Assembly (NCBI GenBank): GCA_964023205.1
Contig: OZ026836.1
Coordinates: forward strand, 4,943,493 to 5,007,492
Source of the DNA: Lutraria lutraria
Lineage: Eukaryota > Mollusca > Bivalvia > Venerida > Mactridae
DNA: 64,000 nt
Reading direction: 5' to 3'
The notes below the pieces were generated by a model. That model saw only the letters and a program-made list of their open reading frames with translations. It had not been told where the DNA came from and searched no databases. The position numbers and the translations under genes are program-made. Shown in pieces: positions 26,801 to 38,402 of this stretch. Position 1 is the first letter of the stretch; every line of letters starts with the position of its first letter.

Positions 26801-28465
26801 CTGCAAATAAAAACTATTTCACAATACAAACAACAATACCGAACAAGAAGGAACACGAACATGTAGCTTACTGTACTACCAAATAACTTAGTGATACATA
26901 TAATTAGTTACATCGAGCTAGTGTAACTGATTGCAGTTTCGATATGATCCTAATGATCGTTTCCTTATTTAAGACAACTTTAGAGCGCATTCAAACTCCG
27001 AGAAACGGTTTGTTTCAAAAACCTCATTTTGCTATTCTTTAAAACGTTTTAGTGTCTTATTCTTCAAATTACGTTTAAATGTACATTACAATTATCCGCC
27101 AGTGATGACTAAAGCATTTTCAGAATGCACAATGTAGGTTATCACCTGTGCATATATCAGTTTCCTTCGGACACAGGGTAGTTTTTCCGATAAAGCCGTC
27201 TCGAGACTAACAATACAATTGTTGTTTGTCCGATGTCGAAACTGGTTGAAAATGTGTTGAGATATCAAGTTTTCAAATAATTATTTTTCGGCAAAGAATG
27301 CCTTTGATCGTTTACAAATAGTCATAATATGAATTTACTTCAGACTGCATTTTTACAGAAATATGCATAAACAATATTTTAGACAGGGTTCAACAAGCAA
27401 GCATGAAGAGAGGCGTTAATTGAAAGTAATAGATATACACATTTATCAACGGTTTAGAATGATGCTAATTAATGTTTGTTATGGCCAAAGTTCGAGGGAG
27501 TCAAACATATTTTTGTAAGTTCCGTTTAATTACATTAAATATTTCATGATATCCATTGAATGCATATATTTCGAAAACAGCAGTGAAGAATTTATTTAAA
27601 AGTTTGCAAAGATAATAAAATTACAATACATGTATACATGTATGGTATGTTTGTGACTCTTAACCAGACACAATCTTTACTTTAACCATTGCGGCTAACG
27701 ATATCCCCTGTATATTTACTGGATACCGTTCCGAGGTGGCACGGGGGCAGTTTTGTCCTTTATTTTTGTTTGCTTCTACGCGCTGTCTGGGTTTCAGGTA
27801 GATGGTTGTTTTTAGAAGGTAGCGTTTTGGGGAAGGTAGCGTATTTGCGTATTTTGGGATGGTAGCGTTTTTTGGGGAAGGTAGCGTATTTTGGAAACGT
27901 AATATTTTTTCATGTGATTATTTTTTGGGGAACCATTATCTTTAATTATACGTGTATTCATGTTACCTGATTGTTGGTTTTTCCTGTGAAGCTGTTCATC
28001 ACCATTATTGTAGTAATATTTGACAAAAAGATAACTTAGCAAGTGTTCTAGAATTACATATAGCAGTATTAAATTGTCTCCTCTTATCCTTTAGCAGCAA
28101 ACTTACCCATATGAGTTTTAATCAATAATTGACTACAAATTGCTCAGGCTTAAATCAAATCGTAACGGAAAAACTATTATCGCCACGAAATAATGTTTAA
28201 CCCTGAGCTCTTCTGTAAGAGTTAGTAACTCCCAACAGTCACTGAATCGAACCTTATCTTTAATGTCAGCTATAACTGTACCACAATACTGAATAATTAA
28301 TCTTGAATTGTGTAAAAATTACTAAATGGTTAAAATAGTCTTGTAACTTCGTAAGTGCTGTGATATGTCTTACATTTAAGCAGTAAATCAGTAAGTCTGT
28401 ATATGAACAATGCTTTACAATACTATTAGTGATAACTTTTTGTGGTCCTAGAAACATATCAAGTA
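23826..28465. other. Intergenic spacer, no gene seen
   Basis: AT-rich with domainless short open frames (23838-24167, 25743-25967, 26151-26339, 27812-28042). The first ~200 bp retain weak similarity to the sequence after copy 1 of family A (AAGGTTGAT; CGTAAGAAAA-GTTC). A G-rich short tandem repeat lies at 27813-27900. No exon, RNA gene or transposon could be supported. Confidence 0.4.
27813..27900 (+). repeat. Short G/T-rich tandem repeat (GGTAGCGT units)
   Basis: Four to five repeats of GGTAGCGTTTTGGGGAA-like sequence with variable spacing. The overlapping minus-strand open frame (27812-28042) with repeated RYLPQ is produced by the repeat. Confidence 0.6.
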
Positions 28466-28885
28466 ATGTAGAAAGTGTTAACATGACTTTTATCAGCAAT
28501 CGTACATTTTACGACACCCATTACATCGATATGCAGGCAGCAAACGAGCATTTGAAACTGCATAATTACATTCTCTGCGTGCAAACATTCTGTTTAAAAG
28601 ACAACAATTACTTTTCTGCTTAAACTAGGAATCCTGGAAATAAGTTTTTTACTGTATCTCATTAAGTGTCCTAAATTGGATATTAATTGTTACTGTAACG
28701 TAATTGGCTTTCTAGCAATCCAGTTCGTCATGAATAATGTAAACATTTGTACCATTTCCATCTAAGAATGCCATTACTTGTACATTTCTCAAACATTATT
28801 TCTATTCGTAATGCGACTTGGAATTTTCAAATAATTGAATGCATCTATTTTGTGTACGCATGCGTGAATGTGATACTATGTTACT
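28466..28885 (+). repeat. Dispersed repeat family A, copy 3
   Basis: Begins AAGTGTTAACATGACTTTTA, close to copy 2, but its 3' half follows copy 1. The core 28526-28650 is identical in all three. It starts 5054 bp after copy 2 at the shared ACATTTTA. Here the core frame is continuous with an upstream ATG at 28429, giving 64 codons with two possible N-glycosylation sequons (NMT, NRT); no signal peptide or domain is recognisable. Confidence 0.85.
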
Positions 28886-29274
28886 ATGAGAGAATTTGAA
28901 ACAAGAAAGTCGACGATGTTTGAAAGCAAGAATGACATTGAGTTCATTCTTTATTTGGTAGTGGATATAGTTTGTGTGGAAAGTTCAAGTTTATTTTAAG
29001 AATCATTTTCTGTATTGAGAATGTGTACAACTTTGGTTTGTCTATTTAAAATGGGTTTGAACCTACGGTATAATGTTTTTGATCCAGGCTCACTTTCCGT
29101 ATAGAGAACAAATATTTTTCAGAAACCGAGTAATATATTCTTGCAAAATAAGCTCAAATGACGTGAATTGTATGTAAATGAATATCTTGAATTTGCATAT
29201 CAAAGGGTCAGTTTCATTTTAAGTTTTTGTGAAGGTTTCGTATGGCACAGAAGGTTCGTACTGTAACCAACTGT

Positions 29275-30980
29275 GATCAACGTTTTGTATAGTAATGTTA
29301 CCAACGTTTTAGATAATACTGTAACCAACGTTTTAGATAATACAGTATCCAACCTTTTTGATATTACTGTAACCAACGTTTTAGATAGTACTCTAAGCTA
29401 GGGTTTAGATAGTACCGTAACCAACGTTTTAGATAATACTGTAACCAACGTTTTAGATAATACTGTAACCAACGTTTTAGATAATACTGTAACCAACATT
29501 TTAGATAATACTGTAACCAACAGTTTAGATAATACTGTAACCAACGTTTTAGATAATACTGTAACCAACGTTTTAGATAATACGGTAACCAACGTTTTAG
29601 ATAATACTGTAACCAACGTTTTAGATAATACTGTAACCAACGTTTTAGATAGTTCTATAACCAACGTTATAGATAGTGATATAACCAACGTTTTAGATAG
29701 TACTGTAACCAACGTTTTAGGTAATACTGTAACCAAGGGTTTAGATAGTTCTATAACCAACGTTTTAGATAGTACTGTAACCAACGTTTAAGATAGTACT
29801 GTAACCAACATTTTAGATAATACTGTAACCAACGTTTTAGATAGTTCTATAACCAACGTTATAGATAGTGCTGTAACCAACATTTTAGATAATACTGTAA
29901 CCAACGTTTAAGATAATACGGTAACCAACGTTTTAGATAATACTTTAACCAACGTTTTAGATAATACTGTAACCAACAGTTTAGATAATACTTTAACCAA
30001 CAGTTTAGATAATACTTTAACCAACGTTTAAGATAATACTTTAACCAACATTTTAGATAATACTTTAACCAACAGTTTAGATAATACTGTAACCAACGTT
30101 TAAGATAATACGGTAACCAACGTTTTAGATAATACTGTAACCAACGTTTTAGATAATACTGTAACCAACGTTTTAGATAGTTCTACAACCAACGTTATAG
30201 ATAGTGCTGTAACCAACGTTTTAGATAGTACTGTAACCAACGTTTTAGGTAATACTGTAACCAAGGGTTTAGATAGTTCTATAACCAACGTTTTAGATAG
30301 TACTGTAACCAACGTTTAAGATAGTACTGTAACCAACGTTTAAGATAGTACCCTATTCAACGTTTTAGATAATACTGTAACCAACGTTTAAGATAGTACT
30401 GTAACCAACATTTTAGATAATACTGTAACCAACGTTTTAGATAATACTGTAATCAACGTTTTAGATAGTTCTATAACCAACGTTATAGATAGTGCTGTAA
30501 CCAACATTTTAGATAATACTGTAACCAACGTTTAAGATAGTACTGCAACCAACGTTTTAGATAGTACTGTAACAAACGTTTTAGATAATACTGTAACCAA
30601 CGTTTTAGATAGTACTGTAACCAACGTTTTAGATAGTACTGTAACAAACGTTTTAGATAATACTGTAACCAACGTTTTAGATAATACTATAACCAACGTT
30701 TTAGATAATACTGTAACCAACAATATAGATAGTACTGTAACCAACGTTTTAGATAATACTGTAACCAACGTTTTAGATAATACTGTAACCAACAATATAG
30801 ATAGTACTGTAACCAACGTTTTAGAGAATACTGTAACCAACAATATAGATACATGTAGTACTGTAATCAACGTTTTAGATAGTACTGTAACCAACGTTTT
30901 GGATAGTACCCTAACCAAGGGTTTAAATAGTACTATAACCAACGTTTTAGATAGTACGTACTGTAACCTACGTTTTAGAT
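29275..30980 (+). repeat. 24-bp minisatellite, about 70 units, with higher-order repeats
   Basis: Unit consensus GTAACCAACGTTTTAGATAA plus TACT. The variants fall into recognisable classes (GATAGTACT, GATAGTTCTATAACC, AACATTTTAG, AACAGTTTAG, AAGGGTTTAG, AACAATATAG). A block of about 220 bp beginning TACGGTAACC at 29581 recurs nearly unchanged at 30109, exactly 528 bp (22 units) later, with the same order of variants, so unequal exchange has copied multi-unit blocks. Because 24 is a multiple of 3, both strands stay open over long stretches; the minus-strand frames with repeated TVLSKTLV are artefacts of this, not genes. Confidence 0.95.
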
Positions 30981-32600
30981 TGTATTAAATCCGCGATGAA
31001 TATTTACCCAGACATCAACATTTTCGCAAATGTTCTACTATTCATCGTCTGTATCATAAATTCATTCTCATTTGATATATACAAATAGAAGTGTATTTGA
31101 CACTGATGTTACAATACGCTTACTGTCGACGATGTACAACGGTACGATCACATTCCAAAGAAAACATATCTACGGTGTTTTTGGAGCCAAACATGATTCG
31201 GTTCAGGCATATTGTGTATACAAAACAGGCATCTAGTGGAACCCCTTTGGATACAATTAGTGAATATGACATATTGTGATCGATTCAACTTGTTGTTGGT
31301 GGATATTTACGTATACATATATCACCTGTGACTTCTGGTAAAAGTCCAAATCTTCCTAGCATCTGTTTCTCGTTGTGAGCGGTGACTCGTATATTGTGGA
31401 AACGTAAGGGAAAGTTGACTGTTCAACGGATATAACTTCAATGTGGAATTTCATATTCATTTTGTAAGTTTAGTAATTTATTCTTAAGTTGTGTGTGATT
31501 TTTCCTCGGAATCTTTTTTCTGCAAGTTCATTCATTATATAAATTAGTATTGTACAAATTAGTGAACAATGGTTACTGAACGAATGAAATTTAGTCAATA
31601 ACAACACTGCTATTCCTTACACCGACTTGAAAAATATTGTTAATTAACGTGACTGCAAATGTAAAACAACTTCTAGTTCCTAATTTAAATTTTGATCTGT
31701 TAGTGAAAAAATATGGAAGTAGTATTTAATTGACAGCGCAAGTTACCATTTTTTTCAATATTTAAAAAAATCAGGTAAAACAATAAAATTAATGACAACA
31801 CCATTTAAAGATAAATGTACATGTATTACTAAAATAACAATTGTGTACTATTCCAATTAAGATGTTACTATTCTTTTCGGAACTAATAAAGGATATTAAG
31901 TGGAGAATTTCCTTTATGCTAATGCTTTATGCTTTTTGCTAGTGTAGCGCTACAGAACAGATATGTTCAACAAACAGTGATAGTATAAATGACTATTCAG
32001 GAATGGTGCAACAATGGAATTATCCGATATACAAGTTCCGTCTTGATCGTTTTCTCAGATAAAATACTATATTTTAATTGTATATGACATTACGTGTTTG
32101 TACTGAATCGTTGTACTGTTTTTGCCTACAGTATTCTTATCCAATTGATTCATACAATGCAGTTGACTTTTTGAGTAGATGGACCGTTCCTCGGGCCTGA
32201 CAAAAAGTCTAGGATCGCAGGGGAAATAAGGGTACGTCGGGTAATCAGGAAAGAAAAGCCTAGAATACATGTAGAAATCGAGTTTAAGCTTAAAAGCATC
32301 AACGTCGGAAATAACAATATTGATCTGTATTTGCTAGTTGTAAACATGGTTTACAAATTTTATAACACAACATTTTGCAGTCGATTAAGAGCACTGCCAA
32401 ATAATAATTCTCAATACAGAAAGTAAATACAGATTGTTAAAAAGCCGTTAGTACACATTTTCTTCCAAATGTGTATGTAGTAATATTACATTTGATTGAC
32501 GTTCCATGCATGTTTTAAGTACATTAATGAATAAGTACCACATAAAACTAGACATGAATGTAGCTATAAAGTACTATTCCTTCACCATTTAGATCTACGG
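30981..32600. other. Intergenic spacer, no gene seen
   Basis: AT-rich sequence with short open frames (31091-31279, 32067-32347) that show no domain or splice context. Nothing else recognisable. Confidence 0.45.
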
Positions 32601-32955
32601 GCATTATCTCCCGCGACGGCCATCATCATAAACTGGTATGTTTTTCAATGGAGTATAACGTCGAGCTAACAACCAGAGTCACTTGGCAGTATTCCAGATT
32701 TAACAGCGGATGAAGATGTTTGTTTGAGTTTCACGTCCCTTTCCAACTGTCAGAGTCATATTAGGCGGATAGTTCACCTAACCATAGTTCCTGAGAAGAA
32801 CCAGTACTAGACTCCAATCCTCCGTAAGCAACTGTCTAATTTCTCACATAAAGAGACGTGGTCTGTAACTGGGCTCGAACCCACGACCCTCTATCAGTGA
32901 GAGGTTACAGTGATTTGAAGTCAGCGACCTTAACCACCCGACCACAGAGGTGGGT
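32600..32955 (-). mobile_element. tRNA-headed SINE (mollusc type), minus strand
   Basis: Read on the minus strand, the head CCTCTGTGGTCGGGTGGTTA (ending at 32951) fits an RNA polymerase III box A, and GTCGTGGGTTCGAGCCC (32871-32887) is a near-canonical box B. The 3' part contains TTGTTAGCTCGACGTTATAC and runs into an AAAAACATACC tail, like the conserved 3' end of mollusc Meta-SINEs (GTGCGACGTTAAA...). Full-length organisation, but boundaries and target duplications were not resolved. Family name not assigned. Confidence 0.78.
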
Positions 32956-33536
32956 CTATGCGTGAAAAACCGAGGCCTATACATGACATGGAAAGATCCA
33001 TCGGCCTTCTTCAAGCTAGCTGGACAGCCTTGTCAGAACTAAAATTTGGGTCCGGGAGGGATTCTCACATTGGCGAAGGGATATACATTGTAGATTACAA
33101 GTTAGAGACTATAAACACTGGAACATTGAGACCCCTCTATATATTGCTTTTATCTTCCCTATTTGTGCTCAGGTTTGAGATTACTTCTTTTCAATTCCCA
33201 AGCCCGTTTTGCATCTTTCCAGTGATTGTTTCTAAATTCGAGTGCTCCCCCTTTAAGTATTCGATACACTTTGCTGAGCTTGACTCGTGTATCCCACGTG
33301 TTACTCTGCTTCCATGTTGAAGAATATTTACTTTATGTTTCCGTCCTAGTACCCATGTATAGTACATTGTATAGTATTTAAATCGAATATGATGAAAAAC
33401 CGAAATCAACTAACAAAACTGGCTGAGGAAATGGCTTTAAACATTCACTGGCTATTTACAACACCACTTTCTTGGTTGTTATTGTGTCAAAATGTCCATT
33501 AGCTTTATCCCTATCGTTTCTTTGTCCATTCCCACG
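32956..33536. other. Possible coding-like fragment, unassigned
   Basis: An open frame of 120 codons (32958-33320, plus) begins next to the SINE and has higher GC than the surroundings in its first 150 bp (TCGGCCTTCTTCAAGCTAGC ... GGGTCCGGGAGGGATTCTC). It shows no domain, its start overlaps the SINE edge, and splice context is lacking. I do not call it a gene. Confidence 0.2.
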
Positions 33537-33718
33537 TACAGTGTAACCTCCGTGAACGGTAACCTCCGAACAACAGCCACCTTTCTGTTACAAACAGTAT
33601 ACTAGCAACCCAAATTGACGTTTTACGCTCTATTTTCACTCTCTTAACAAAAGCCACTTCCTTACGGCAGTCAATTTGTCCTTCCCATTAGTGGCTGTTA
33701 AACGGAGGTGGCACCGTA
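33537..33718. mobile_element. MITE-like element with ~30-bp terminal inverted repeats
   Basis: The left end TACAGTGTAACCTCCGTGAA and the right end (minus strand) TACGGTGCCACCTCCGTTTA form imperfect terminal inverted repeats. Inside, CAACAGCCACC and GTGGCTGTTAAACGG pair further. About 182 bp and non-coding. Similar CCTCCGTTTAACGGCCAC hairpin repeats are, as I recall, frequent in bivalve DNA. A target duplication is not clear, so the transposase superfamily is not assigned. Confidence 0.65.
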
Positions 33719-36700
33719 TCTGTATGCAGACGTCGTGTTTTGCATGGTGAATATCATCTGATAGCGTATTTCACTTTTGAGAAAACTAGTTTATGTTAAG
33801 ATAGAAATCTTGGAACTTGTTTGATGATTTGGCACAATACACCTTATGGCTACTGGTTGTAAACAGGGATTATCAAATATCTGCGTGCATTTAGAAAATG
33901 AATGATATTGTCATTGCAATGGTCTTTGGGCCTTGAAATCACTTCTCATGTTTCGTCTGCAGTTCAACACGAATTTGTTTCTTAACTGCTTCGAAGGACA
34001 ATAGTTTTAATGCCATAAGACTGAAAACATCGCATGCTCCAAATAGATATAAGAATCGTATTATATTAAAAGCTGTTGTAAATAATGACATTAACGTTTT
34101 ATGAAGCTACGTACAAATAAATAATAAAAAAGTCAAGATTGTGCAAGAGTATTGAGTGTCTCATATACAAATGAACAGGCGATGCTTATTTAGACATTCA
34201 ATGCGTTGATGTCAATACATGACTCATAATAATTATGTCTTTACAAGTAATATTTGAAAACGAAACTACAATCAATGTGTGTCTCGTTTGTAGCTTAGTA
34301 AACGCATTATCGACGAGGAAATAAGCTTCAACTGGTATAATATTTGAAATAAATGATGTTTGTTCTCCGAAACAACTTTATGCAGGCGTTATATGTTACA
34401 CAAGGAAGTAAAAGGAATTTGATGTTGACGCGAATGACGTACTGATCTTGTATGATCTTGCGTCCAACAGATTTTTCCACGTAGGTTTCAAACATTATTA
34501 AAACACACGATGATTGGCATTTTGTACTCGGTCATAGAATGGTCAATAGACGATATCGAAAGTTGTATATGCATATTGTGACTTTTCGGGTATCTGGCTG
34601 GAACGGACCGAATATCTATATTAATGTCCTGGGATTCGGAAGGTCGATGGACGACTTCCTCTCAAGATACTGCCTGAAGGAACCCTGTCAATACCCCTTT
34701 GGAGTCCTCTCGGTATCTCCCGGTGAACTTGTGGTTATAAGCGATCGTAGATCAGCCACAAAAATGGTTATTAAAAGGCACCCCTCCCTCCCAGTGTCAG
34801 TCAAAATCTAAGATCATCTTCCCGATCTTAAATTGCTTCCTACGTACATGGGGCATGGTCGATTGGCCGGCAATGTTGACATTACAAACGTAAGTGTTTG
34901 TATATAGGGTGTTATATAGAGCATTAAAACAACCCCCCGTAACAGTGTTGATTTCCGGCACTGACGAGATCAAGTAAGAATTTTACGATTACAATACATG
35001 ACGGATAATAACCACAATTGTCATTTAGTCCCGCTTTATCGTACTATTTCTGCAATAATATATATGACATCGTTCGCTTATTTAATTTAGTTCTGAGATT
35101 TTGTGGCATTAGTTTATATAAAAACGAAGTCTTAAAATTGTCAGATTTCGTATCGATTTGTCTCGGCGAGTCTCTTGCGATTTTAAAACGACTTTGTAAT
35201 CCGTTTTGTTTCTAGGCAACCTTATTTAATCATCTAAGTAATACGTTATCAATTACGTTATTATGAACTTAAAATATCTGGAATCCGACAATATGCTTTA
35301 CGACGCCCGGGCAAATAATTCATAGAACGTAACCATTATTCGTCGTTTCTATATTTAAAGTTGAGAGATTTTTTAACATTAATCTGTTTGGCTCTCTTGT
35401 AGATGATACCAAATCATGTGTTGTAGTATATAATAAGTGGCATGTAAACATTAAAGCCACTTGGGTGTACTTTATGTCAGTTTACAAGTCTACATTCACA
35501 AATGTCATTTATGAGTGCCATTTAATCCCATCAGCGTTCGTTACACAGTAGTCCTCTGTAGTTCCAGCAATGTTTTGTTGCGTTTAATCCTCTGTCAGCG
35601 TAATTACCTCGAAATAAGCTCTTTAACGCATGTCTGTCCGATAACATGGTCTAATGGTGCCCGCTGTAAGACTGTTTATGCGCTAAATAATTTGTATGTA
35701 GATGGGGCTTAGAAAGTGTAACTCGGAATCTACCTCATGTTTCTTTGTGCGCGTAGAGAACATTTATGATAGCAGTGCTTTAGATAGATGTTTGATGTAA
35801 ACAGCTTCGTTATTGGATTAGTAAATAATGCTATATAAACCGGACAGCTTTCACGAGAGTCTTTCGAACAGGATGGCGGGCAGTGGGTCATGAAAACGTT
35901 CCTCCGCTATTTCTAAACGCCCAGTCAGAACTTTTTGTTTATTGAGTAAATGGCATAACTGATCTATGTGTCAACCTATTCTTATTGAGATGGTCTTTGA
36001 TTTGTTAGACATCGGTCAATTGATTGTATGTTATTTCGTCATTTTGTCAGCATGACTTTTAGGACAAATTAAATTGTTAAACACATTTAATTAAGATTGT
36101 TCTTGTTTGTCGACTTTCTATCAAATTATTTTTCTACGTAATAGACAATGTTCTTTATGGTCTATGAAATCTGGACTTAAAAGACATCCTAATTCATTTT
36201 GTGGGTTTCATTTTGCTTTTATTATTGAATAATACTCCTATACTGTAATCGATCGATTGAAGAAATTGCGATTGCTCCAAAGAAATTGCAAGAATTTCCT
36301 CCCTGGAAGAAAGACATCTCAGACGTATTTGGCAACACAAATAAATTTATGGATGTATGTAGCAAAACTAATTCTATCTAGTAGAAAATGTACATCTGAG
36401 TTTGGCTGGTGTGACCTTTGAATCTAGTGCGTCATACATTCAGATACAACAGAATGTACGGTCCATACGTTATTTTTCGTCATACGTTTACATGTATGGA
36501 ATTGATACAATAATGTCGATACTATACTGGTTATCTGTCTTTGACGGTACCAAACGTACGGAATTTCAACTTCGTAATTTTTTAAAATTTTATTTTTCTC
36601 ACTTCTGCATGAAAATAAAACAGCAAATTCTCTTGAAAATCAAGATAAGTAGTCGATCGTGTACTGGATTGTAAACATAGTGAAGTCAGTCTAACTTGTA

Positions 36701-38290
36701 GCATTTATTAAGATAAAAAGCTAATCAAAATTCACGATTAGAATCTAGGAAACAAAATCGGTAAAATCACACCAGGAATTAAATAAAACCATGTCATGCA
36801 AAACCTAAATGTTCGTTTATTTGTTCCAAAAAAAAAATCAATGACACCATTATTTGCAACACAGACAAGCAGTGGATGGTCTCCGGCACGAGATAATCAG
36901 TAGAACAATAAACACGTATCAGGATTGTAACAGCTGAGAACAAGTCGATGTTATCCTGCTATGAAAATAATTAGCATTTTTCGTAAATGGAGATAATTCA
37001 AATCCTTTCGGATCTTGCAAAATGGATGCAATTCGAATTGTAATTTGTAATTAAAATGCTTTAATGGAATGATTTAATGGCTAAAATCTTTTATCGTTAA
37101 AATTAGTTTTGTTCAGAACGAATTTGTTCTAACTCGCTCAATTATTTGATTAATTTTTAGTTTAAAGCTTAATTCGATCACTGACGTCATAGAAAACAAT
37201 CCAATAATTTCGAAGTCATGAAAATGTTACTTTTACTGAAATCGATAAATCGGTCTATCCCGTCTCGATGTTTTGCTTGAATTCCCAAAATGATTCATAA
37301 TCTTATTATGTGATTTGTGTTTATTTATATGTTTTCTATTCATTCCAAACATCTATCGCGCACATAGCACGAAACTATCCACCGCTAAGTGCCCGTATGA
37401 ACGTAGTCTGGTTGCATGCTGATACCAATTTTAGGCAAAACAGTGTCTTGCTTTCGCGTGAACAAAGTTCATATTATTCTTCACTAACCAACATTTCCCT
37501 CCGTTCATCCGATGTTTAAACCTATTAAGTAAAGGTGATCAATATTTACTGTTAGTTAAGAAGAAAAATCACACTTTATGTAAATTACGCAATATTTCCA
37601 TGAAAATAGTGTGGTCTTTAAAACGTGAGTAAGAATGTGACTGAACGATGTCGTGTGTTTCATTTAATCAAAATGTGAACTTAATTATGTGCAATAGAAC
37701 AGGCTTATCATTTGTTGTAAAATTAGGATTAGACTTATTATACTGTTTATTTTGACTATCCAACTTCAAGTTTGGGCCTATCTTTCTATGTTTTGTTCAG
37801 GTTGTGTGCTCCGATAGAGATCCGGCTTGAGTCAAAAATCTATTCTAGGTGCATTTAGCAATTACTGACTGTTCCCTCCATATTCGTTTGCTCCAATAAC
37901 AACAGTAATATTATAACGATACGGATCTGTTGTTTTCGTTATATTTATTCCATCCTTAAATCATTTTAGTTAATGAACATTACGCTATAACAATTAAGAA
38001 TGGAGCACACGTTGATTTTTATTACATTTGTAGCATAGTTGATTTATTGGATAGTACGTAATGAATTATAATTGTAACTCTATCGACTATTTGTGAAAAG
38101 AAACAGGAGTCACACGTGTCGATGTTAGAGAAATATGTCACGGGATATATTAGAAATGAATGATAATTCGAAATGTTCCAAATTGTGTTCTTTTTAAGCC
38201 AGTTTGTATGATAATCATCATGCTGTCTTCCCTAAATTTGTTAGATACTTCCATATTTAGCTAAGTATCGGAATACTGTTTGGAAACTAA
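33719..38290. other. Intergenic spacer with one unexplained GC-richer frame
   Basis: AT-rich apart from about 34590-34860. Several domainless short frames occur (35018-35215, 35515-35712, 36402-36674, 37310-37519). Apart from the fragment at 34539-34811, listed separately, I see nothing that supports a gene. Confidence 0.4.
34539..34811 (+). pseudogene. Unassigned coding-like fragment
   Basis: A 90-codon frame whose last two thirds have balanced, protein-like composition (VSGWNGPNIYINVLGFG, then LSVSPGELVVISDRRSATKM), and noticeably higher GC than the flanks. I recognise no family. It ends in TAA at 34809-34811, and no clear donor or acceptor pairs it with another exon. It could be a relic of a transposon gene or a retrocopied exon; a chance frame is possible. 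Confidence 0.28.
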
Positions 38291-38295
38291 ACCAG

Positions 38296-38402
38296 CTTTC
38301 CATAGCCGTCACTCGCTCGACGCGCATGAATTCTTATGCGGACCAAAGAACTATGTTTTTACTACATCCGCCATGCAATTGTTAAACTAGTTCAGTTTCG
38401 AT
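38296..38402 (+). repeat. Dispersed repeat family B, copy 1
   Basis: About 105 bp shared with 60148-60253: CTTTCCATAGCCGTCACTCG, GCATGAA, ATGCGGACCAAAG, TACATCCGCCATG and AATTGTTAAACTAGT occur in the same order with small indels. Same strand in both places. Nature unknown; it has no obvious box A or box B. Confidence 0.7.

Noticed and set aside
29398..30942. Long minus-strand frames with repeated TVLSKTLV
   Set aside because: They arise because the 24-bp minisatellite unit is a multiple of three; no start context, splice sites or domain.
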